Of a stretch of DNA of 64,000 bases, positions 27,183 through 35,100 are shown piece after piece. Numbering within the stretch: position 1 is the stretch's first letter; each line of letters starts with the position of its first letter. The notes beneath the pieces are model-generated. The model searched no databases. It was not told the DNA's origin and saw only the letters and a list, made by a program, of their open reading frames with translations. Position numbers and translations under genes: made by a program. The stretch is taken from NCBI RefSeq assembly GCF_014203395.1, contig NZ_JACHIW010000002.1:1674001-1738000 (forward strand). The letters are read 5' to 3'. The stretch comes from Saccharopolyspora phatthalungensis. Lineage in GTDB: Bacteria > Actinomycetota > Actinomycetes > Mycobacteriales > Pseudonocardiaceae.

Positions 27183-28511
27183 TTGCCTGCCAACTGTTCG
27201 GATAATGTTCGTCACTTCCTGGTCTGCTCAGTCTGCGAACGACGTTTTCCGGACGATGGCTTACTGCTGGACTGCCCCGAAGCGCACGCACCCGGCCTGC
27301 TGCGAACCGAGTACCACGCGGCAACGTTCGCGCCGGATGACCAGGCAACCGGCGCGTTCCGTTACCACCGTTGGCTACCGGTGCGCCGCATGATTCGACA
27401 CGCCGGGCGGACCGTGATCTACCGCAGCGAACGGCTTGGCGCCGCCCTGGGCGTGAAAGACCTGCGCATCGCCTTCAACGGCTACTGGCCCGAGCGCAAT
27501 GCGAGCCTGATCACTGGTTCGTTCAAGGAACTGGAAGCCGCCACCGTTCTAGGGCGCATTCCCGACAATTTCGGCACGCTCGTGGTGGCTTCCGCGGGCA
27601 ACACTGCCGCCGCTTTCGCGGAATTGTGTTCGCGACTCGACGTCCCGGCAGTGATTGTCGTGCCCGATGGCGCTCTCACACGACTGCATTCCCAGACTCC
27701 CTACACGGATGCGGTGCGCGTCATCGCCGTCGAGCAGGGCGAGTATGCCGATGCCATCGCGCTGGCGGAAATGCTGGCGCAGCAACCGGGTTTTCACGCC
27801 GAGGGCGGGACGCGCAACGTCGGGCGACGCGACGGACTGGGCACGGTGATGCTGGCGGCGTGGGAAGAACTTCAGGCACTTCCCGCCACCTACGTCCAGG
27901 CGATCGGCAGCGGGGCGGGTGCGATCGCGGCCCACGAAGCCGCAGTACGGCTCCGCCGAATTCATGGCGACGACGTGCGGCAACCGCGCCTCGTGCTGGC
28001 CCAGAACGCGGACTTCGCGCCGGTGCACGAGGCTTGGCACACCGGACGCCTGCCATGGAACGCGGCCGACGCGGACGACTCAGACGATTGCGCTTCTGCG
28101 CGTCGGGCTTTCGCGCCAGAGCTGACCAATCGACGCCCTCCATACGAGGTAATCGGCGGTCTGCGTGCGGCGCTGGTGGAGAGCCGCGGTGACGTGATCG
28201 TTGCCGACGCGCGATCAGCCCAGGCCGCGATGAACGCCTTCCTCGAACTTGAGGGCATCGACATCGAGCCGCCCGCGGGTGTCGCCCTGGCGGCGCTGCG
28301 CGAGGCATTGCGCACGGGACGCGTCGACCCGGAAGGAACGATTCTGCTCAACGTCACCGGAGGCGGGCGCGCGAGATACGCCCGCGACCACCGGCTGGAA
28401 CTCAACCGGCCGGCGTTCACCGTCCCCCGCGACGCGGTGCGGTCGGCAAACCGCGCGGCGGAGATCGCCGCGCAGATAACCGAGCACCGAGCCGCTACCA
28501 CCGCGCCCTGA
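27183..28511 (+). CDS. Cysteate synthase-like PLP enzyme
   Basis: The 442-residue product belongs to the threonine-synthase fold. It begins with a small Cys-rich module (LVCSVCERRF, then LDCPEAH) and LLRTEYHAA. It continues with FRYHRWLPVR, RTVIYRSERLG, AFNGYWPERNA, TGSFKELEA with the PLP lysine Lys115, VVASAGNTAAAFA and VVPDGALTRLHS. This succession is what I recall of the archaeal cysteate synthase, which makes L-cysteate from O-phosphoserine and sulfite for coenzyme M. An actinobacterial relative is likely to use a related beta-replacement. The TTG at 27183 is used because no ATG or GTG is available near it. It is followed 15 bases later by a cysteine-dioxygenase-like cupin. Confidence 0.75.
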   Translation: MPANCSDNVRHFLVCSVCERRFPDDGLLLDCPEAHAPGLLRTEYHAATFAPDDQATGAFRYHRWLPVRRMIRHAGRTVIYRSERLGAALGVKDLRIAFNGYWPERNASLITGSFKELEAATVLGRIPDNFGTLVVASAGNTAAAFAELCSRLDVPAVIVVPDGALTRLHSQTPYTDAVRVIAVEQGEYADAIALAEMLAQQPGFHAEGGTRNVGRRDGLGTVMLAAWEELQALPATYVQAIGSGAGAIAAHEAAVRLRRIHGDDVRQPRLVLAQNADFAPVHEAWHTGRLPWNAADADDSDDCASARRAFAPELTNRRPPYEVIGGLRAALVESRGDVIVADARSAQAAMNAFLELEGIDIEPPAGVALAALREALRTGRVDPEGTILLNVTGGGRARYARDHRLELNRPAFTVPRDAVRSANRAAEIAAQITEHRAATTAP

Positions 28512-28526
28512 CCAACGCTCGCGAAA

Positions 28527-29120
28527 GTGGGTTCTACTTTGCTGCCAGACGGATTCGACCATCCCAACACCACGGGTTCACCTGGCACGGCCGAACTCGT
28601 CCGGGCAATCGACCGCGCACTGAGGTCTGCCCCCTCGGACGAACCGCCCGAGCACACCTCTCGCCGCGTCGCCGAGGTCCTCGCTCCGTTCCTGGACTTC
28701 AAGGACTTGGTGGACGTCCGCCACCTGGAGCCGGACCCGCACGCCTATAAACAGCACGTGCTGCATGTCGCACCAGATGGCCGTTTTTCGCTCGTAGCCC
28801 TGGTGTGGCTGCCCGGGCAGAGCACGCCAATCCACGATCACACCACTTGGTGCGTCGTCGGTACCTACCTGGGCGAGGAGGTTGAGACCACCTATCAGCT
28901 GGTCCCCTCCGCTGGTGGACGCCGAGCCCTGGCACCCGTGGCTACCATGGTCAACCCGGCTGGCACGGTCGCTCACCTCGCCCCGCCCGGAGACATTCAC
29001 CTGGTGCGCAACGGCAGCGACGACCTCGTCATCTCCCTGCACGTCTACGGCACGGACGTGCGCGTCCATGGGACGAGCATCCGTCGCTGTTACGACGAGT
29101 TCGACGTTCTCGGGGACTGA
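28527..29120 (+). CDS. Cysteine dioxygenase-like cupin
   Basis: The product is about 197 residues. The cupin metal site is PIHDHTTWCVVG (His103, His105) with a third His in PPGDIHLVRN (His157). Cys109 lies near the metal in the position where mammalian enzymes form the Cys-Tyr crosslink. The LxxVRYxxxPxxYxQHxL-like segment before the cupin (RHLEPDPHAYKQHVLH) is typical of type I thiol dioxygenases. Such enzymes oxidise cysteine or a similar thiol to the sulfinate. It follows the cysteate synthase-like gene by 15 bases, so the two probably form a sulfonate/sulfinate operon. The GTG start lacks a good ribosome binding site and could shift by a few codons. Confidence 0.78.
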   Translation: MGSTLLPDGFDHPNTTGSPGTAELVRAIDRALRSAPSDEPPEHTSRRVAEVLAPFLDFKDLVDVRHLEPDPHAYKQHVLHVAPDGRFSLVALVWLPGQSTPIHDHTTWCVVGTYLGEEVETTYQLVPSAGGRRALAPVATMVNPAGTVAHLAPPGDIHLVRNGSDDLVISLHVYGTDVRVHGTSIRRCYDEFDVLGD

Positions 29121-29199
29121 CCAACGCCGGGACCCAAGGGATTCACAGGTTTAGGCAAAATCGGGACGTCCTATGGACCCGGTGCCCTGCGCCCCGGCA

Positions 29200-32100
29200 C
29201 TACCGCCCAGCCCCGTCCCTTGGCGTGTCCAGCCTGGCCGCCAGCTCCCGGGAAAACCGCACCGCCTCATCAGGACCCACCTCATCAATCTTCACCGCCA
29301 CCAAAGCCACCACATCATCGAACGACACATCCGCGCCATCCCGCGCCAACGCCACCACATCATGAGTCCCCTGCACGATCCCCACCGCCACATCCCGCGG
29401 TGCATCCATCAGCCGAGCCCACTCAATCTCCCTAAGCAGAGCCGACTCAGTCCACCCCGCCACACCAACCGACTCAACCTCCAACTGCGACCACTCAACC
29501 GCCACCCCATCCACCGTAGAGAAACCCTCCACCAACACCTCAGTCGCGGAACCCGAAGCGGCACCAGCTGAACGACCCACCTTATTGACCTCAGCATTCC
29601 GATGCCGCCCCCGCTTCCGGCCCCGCGAAATCGATTGGGTCGCACCAGCCTCAGTCCTGATTTCCGCAAGCAGCCGGTGCCCCCACGAACCACTCTTTCC
29701 GAACTTCTGCCCCAGCGCCGCAGCGGTATAGGGCTCACCCGCGTCCCGAGCACGACGCGCCTCCACCCGCGCCACCTCCCGCAACCTCTCTCCCTCTCGA
29801 TCTCGCACGACCGGCCAGCTCGCATCACCGTCCGTCCTGATTTCCGCAAGTAACCGGTTCCCCCACGATTCGCTCTTTCCGAACTTCTGCCCCAGCGCCG
29901 CAGCGGTATAGGGCTCGCCCGCATCCCGAGCACGACGCGCCTCCACCCGCGCCACCTCGCGCACCTTCGCCAACTCCCGCTCCTCTTCCCGCAAGGGACG
30001 CCGTTTTCCAACACCCTCGCCCTTGAGTTCCGCAAGCCGCGCCTTACCCCATGCCGCGCTCTTTCCGAACTTCTGCCCCAACGCCACACCGCTATAGGGC
30101 TTACCCCCACCCCAAGCACGACGCGCCTCGGCACGCGCCGCCTCCCGCAACCCCGCACTACCAGGCAACTCGGCCGCATCCACCACTTCCCGAGTCGGCT
30201 CCGCGTCACCGACGTCCGCCGGCAACGACGCGGCGTCTGCACCGATCGAATCCATTACTCCTGAACCACGTCCAGTCACATCCGCGGCAAGATCCAAGAC
30301 CTCCGGATTCAGATAACCGGAACCCGCCCCCAGATCCAGGTCGCCCACTCCCGGCACATCGCCAACATCCCAAAACCCAAGCAGATCCGGCGCGGCCTGC
30401 CCAGCCACACTGACCGACTCCGCCTGCGACCACTCAACCGCATCCGCATCCACGCCCACCGACGAGACACGCTGCACCGGCACGCCACCCCCAGACCCCG
30501 ATGCCGCATCAGCAGAACCACCCCCCTCATCTCTGATCTCCCGAAGCCGCGCCCGCCCCCACCAATTGCTCTTGCCAAACTTCCGCCCCAACTCCACACG
30601 GGTATAGGGCTCACCCGCGTCACGAGCACGACGAGCCTCGGCACGCCCCGCCTCCCGCACCCGCTCCTCTTCCTGCTCCTGCAAAACTGGCCGGGTCACA
30701 CCACCCTCATCCTTGATTTCCGCAAGCCGCGCCCGCCCCCACCAATTGCTCTTGCCAAACTTCCGCGCCAACGCCGACCCGCTATAGGGCTCACCCGCGT
30801 CACGGGCACGACGAGCCTCCGCCCGCGCCTGCTCCCGCAACCCCGTACTACCAGGCAACTTGGCCGCACCCGCCACTTCCCGGGGCGGCTGCGCATCCGG
30901 ATCATCGAGATCCGCCGGCAACGACGCAGCACCGGCAGCAATCGAATCCATTGCTCCGGCATCACGACCAGCGTCGGCAGCAAGATCCAACAATCCCAAG
31001 TCATCCGGATTCAGATAACCCGAATCCGCCCCCACAGAACCACCCACCTCATTCTTGATCTCCCGAAGCCGCTCCACGCCCCACGCTGCGCTCTTCCCGA
31101 ACTTCTTCCCCAGCGCCGCACCGGTGTAGGGCTCACCCGCATCACGGGCACGACGCGCCTCCACCCGCGCCGCCTCCCGCACCTTCGCCAACTCCCGCTC
31201 GTCTTCCCGCAAGGGACGCCGTCTTCCAACACCCTCATCCTTGAGTTCCGCAAGCCTCGACTTACCCCACGATTCGCCCTTTCCGAACTTCTTCCCCAAC
31301 GCCACACCGCTATAAGGTTCACCCGCATCCCGGGCACGACGCGCCTCGGCACGCGCCGCCTCCCGAACCCGCTCCACCTTCTGCTCCAGGAAAACCCGCG
31401 GCATCGCACCACCCGTACCACCGATCTCCGCAAGCTGGGAGCTACCCCACATTGCGCTCTTTCCGAACTTACGGCCCAGAGCCGCACCGGTATAAGGTTC
31501 ACCCGCATCCCGGGCACGACGCGCCTCGGCACGCGCCGCCTCCCGAACCCGCTCCTGCAAAACCGACCGGGTCACACCACCCTCACCCCTGATCTCCGCG
31601 AGCCGCGACTTGCCCCATGATCGGGTCATCCCGAACTTCTGCCCCAACACCACGGCGGTATAGGGCTCACCCGCATCCCGAGCACGACGCGCCTCCACAC
31701 GCGCCGCCTCCCGCAACTCCGCGCTATTAGGCACGCCATCACGACCAGGTGCCTCCGCACCGAGATCCGGCAAACCGGATTCATCCGGATTCAGATGACC
31801 GGAACCCGACCCCAGAGCCCCCACATCCGGAGCAGCACCATGAACGTCCCACGACCACGACTCCACTCCCGGCGAGCCCCCATCGACGACACCGATGTCC
31901 ACAAGTTCCGGCACAATCGGGAAGCTCACCTCCGGGCCCGACTCCATCCACTCCGCATCGAGTAATTCCGCCGAGGGGACCGCTTCGGTCGGCACACCAT
32001 CACGGGCCCGCGCCTCCGCACGCGCCGCCTCGTTCAGCAGCTCCGCGCTACCCAGCTCGGCAAGATCAGCCATCTCGGCCGCATTTTCCGCTTCAAGTCC

Positions 32101-35100
32101 CGGATCCACCACATCGTCGGCGGGCCCCACGGGTCCGCGCTCGGCACCCTCGTCGCCCGAACCCTCATCACGACCCAGGTTACGGCCATTGCTCCCAGCA
32201 ACCGCCAACAAATCCGCGTCCTCCGACGCCGCCTGCGGCACATCATCACCCCACGGCCATCCCGCACCGGCCGGCGAGCCCCACCAAGACTCTAAAGCCG
32301 CATCGAAATCCAACGACCACAGATCGTCCTCCGACTCGGTCACCGCACCGCCGACTTGACCGCTGTCCGCAGACTCCTGCAAAACCGGCGCCTCGGCCCG
32401 CGAATCCGGCCGTCCCCCGCCACCCTCGGCCCTGATTTCCGCAAGCCGCCGCGAACCCCAGTCCGCGCTCCTTCCAAACTTCGCCCCCAACGTCGCACCG
32501 CTGTGCGGCTCGCCAGCTTCACGAGCACGACGCGCCTCCGCACGCGCCTCCTCCCGCACCCGCTTGCCCTCCCGCCCTCGCACAGCCGACCGGGTCACAC
32601 CACCCTCCCCTCTGATCTCCGCAAGCCGCTGCTGCCCCCACCCCGTGCTCATTCCGAACTTCTCGCCCAGTACCTTGGCGGTGTAGGGCTCGCCGACGTC
32701 CCGGGCACGACGCGCCTCCGCACGCGCCTCCTCCCGCACCCGCTTGCCCTCCTGCTCTTGCAAAGCCGACCGGGTCACACCGCCCTCATCCTTGATCTCC
32801 GCAAGCCGCGCCTGCCCCCACGCCGCGCTCATTCCGAACCTCTCGCCCAACCTCGCAGCGCTGTAGGGCTCGCCGACGTCACGAGCACGACGGGCCTCCA
32901 CCCGCGCCGCCTCCCGCTCCTGCCCCCCTTCCCCCAAGGCCCACGCGTTCCCATCTTCAGCATTGAGTTCCGCAAGCCGGGCCGTACCCCACGGCTTGCT
33001 CTTTCCGAACTTCTTCCCCAACGCAGCACCCGTATAAGGCTCACCCGCATCCCGAGCACGACGCGCCTCCGCACGCGCCGCCTCCCGCACCCGATCCATC
33101 TCTTGCTGCCGCACAGCCGACTGAGTCGCACCACCCTCGGCCTTGATTTCCGCAAGCCGGGCCTTACCCCACGCAACGCTCTTTCCGAACTTCTTCCCCA
33201 ACGCCGCACCCGTATAAGGCTCACCCGCATCCCGAGCACGCCGCGCCTCCACACGCACCGCCTCCCACGCCCGATCCACCTCTTGCCGCCGCACAGTCGA
33301 CCGAGTCGCACCACCCTCAGCCCTGATTTCCGCAAGCCGTTCCAAACCCCACGTCTCGCCCTTTTCGAACTTCGCCCCCAACTCCGCACCCGTGTAAGGC
33401 TCACCCGCGTCCCGAGCACGACGCGCCTCCGCACGCGCCGCCTCACGCGCCTCCTCCCACACGTTCGCCCGCTCCTGGTCCCGTTCCCGCACGACCGGCT
33501 CGGTCAAAGCGGTGTCGGGCTCGCCCTCGTCCCGAGCACGACGCGCCTCCACCCGCGCCGCCTCCCGCACCCGCTCCAGCTCTTGCTGCCGCACAGCCGA
33601 CCGAGTCGCGCCACCCTCGTCCCTGATTTCCACAAGCCGCTCCAGACCCCACGCCTTGCTCTTTCCGAACTTCGCCCCCAACTCAGCACCCGTGTAAGGC
33701 TCGCCCGCATCCCGAGCACGACGCGCCTCCACCCGCGCCGCCTCCCGCACGTTCGCCCGCTCCTGCTCCCTTTCCCGCAAGACCCGCGCGGTCCCATCCC
33801 CAACGTTGATCTCCGCATTCCGAGCCTTACCCCACTCCTTACTCATTCCGAACTTCTCCCCCAACGCCGCACCCGTATAAGGCTCACCCGCATCCCGAGC
33901 ACGACGCGCCTCCACCCGCGCCGCCTCCCGCACCCGCTCCCCCTCCTGCTCCAGCAAAGCCGACCGGGTCGCGCCTCCCTCGGTCCTGATCTCCACAAGC
34001 CGCTCCGAACCCCACGACTCGCTCATGCCGAACTTTTCCCCCAACACAGCCCCGGTGTAAGGCTCACCCGCATCCCGAGCACGACGCGCCTCCACCCGCG
34101 CCGCCTCCCGCACGTCCGCCCGCTTTTGTTCCCCCTCCCGCAAAGCCCGTGAGCGCCCACCACCCTCACCACCAATCTCCCTAAGCCGTGCCATACCCCA
34201 CGTCGCGCTCTTCCCGAACTTCTTCCCTAACGCCGCACCCCTACGGTGCGTACCCGTGTACCGAGCACGATGCGCCTCCACCCGCGCGTTCTCGTGCGAC
34301 CCCGCCAAGCTCGCACCGGTGTCCCCAATTTCCGGCGAAACCGGGAAGTTCGGCTGCGGCCCCACAGGCCTGCGCGCCGCACCCTCATCGACCGAACCAG
34401 AACCATCGCCACGACGCCGCTTACGGCCACCGCCCGCACCGGCCGAACCCGTCCCCCTGACCCCCGAGGACCATCCCCCAAAATCCATCGAATCAAACAC
34501 GGCATCGACGTCCGGATCAAAACCCCACGTCATCGGAACACCCGCCGACTCAGCGGGAGCAGACCCCTCGGACACCGAGGCATCCGCCTGCGGATCCGGC
34601 CCCGCACCAGCACGAACGCCCAACCCTGTCCCTTGCGCATCCAGCCTGGCCGCCAACTCCCGCGAAAACCGCACCGCCCCATCACGACCCACCTCAGCAA
34701 CCTTCACCGCCACCAAAGCCACCACATCATCCAACGACACATCCGCGCCATCACGCGCCAACGTCACCACATCATGAGTCCCCTGCACAATCCGCACCGC
34801 AGCGTCACGGGGCCCACCCACCGACCGCGCCCACTCAACCTCCCTACGCAGATCCGACTCCGTCCACCGCGCCACAGCCGCATCCGCTGAAGGGGCACCT
34901 TCCGTCGACAGACTGCCCTCGGAACCCGAAGCACCACCGGCAGCACCACTCGCCTCATCCGCTATCTCACGAAGCCGATGCAGACCCCAAGCGGTGCTCT
35001 TTCCGAACCTCTCGCCCAACGCCGCACCCGTATAAGGCTCGCCCGCGTCCCGAGCACGACGCGCCTCCAACCGCGCGTCCTCCCGCTCCCGCACCCGGAA

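Noticed and set aside
32356..34152. 598-codon plus-strand frame opposite the giant gene, with similar ones at 34188-35823 and 35995-37122
   Set aside because: These are antisense shadows created by the repetitive, high-GC codon pattern of the minus-strand gene; their products are low-complexity Pro/Arg/His-rich and have no ribosome binding sites.
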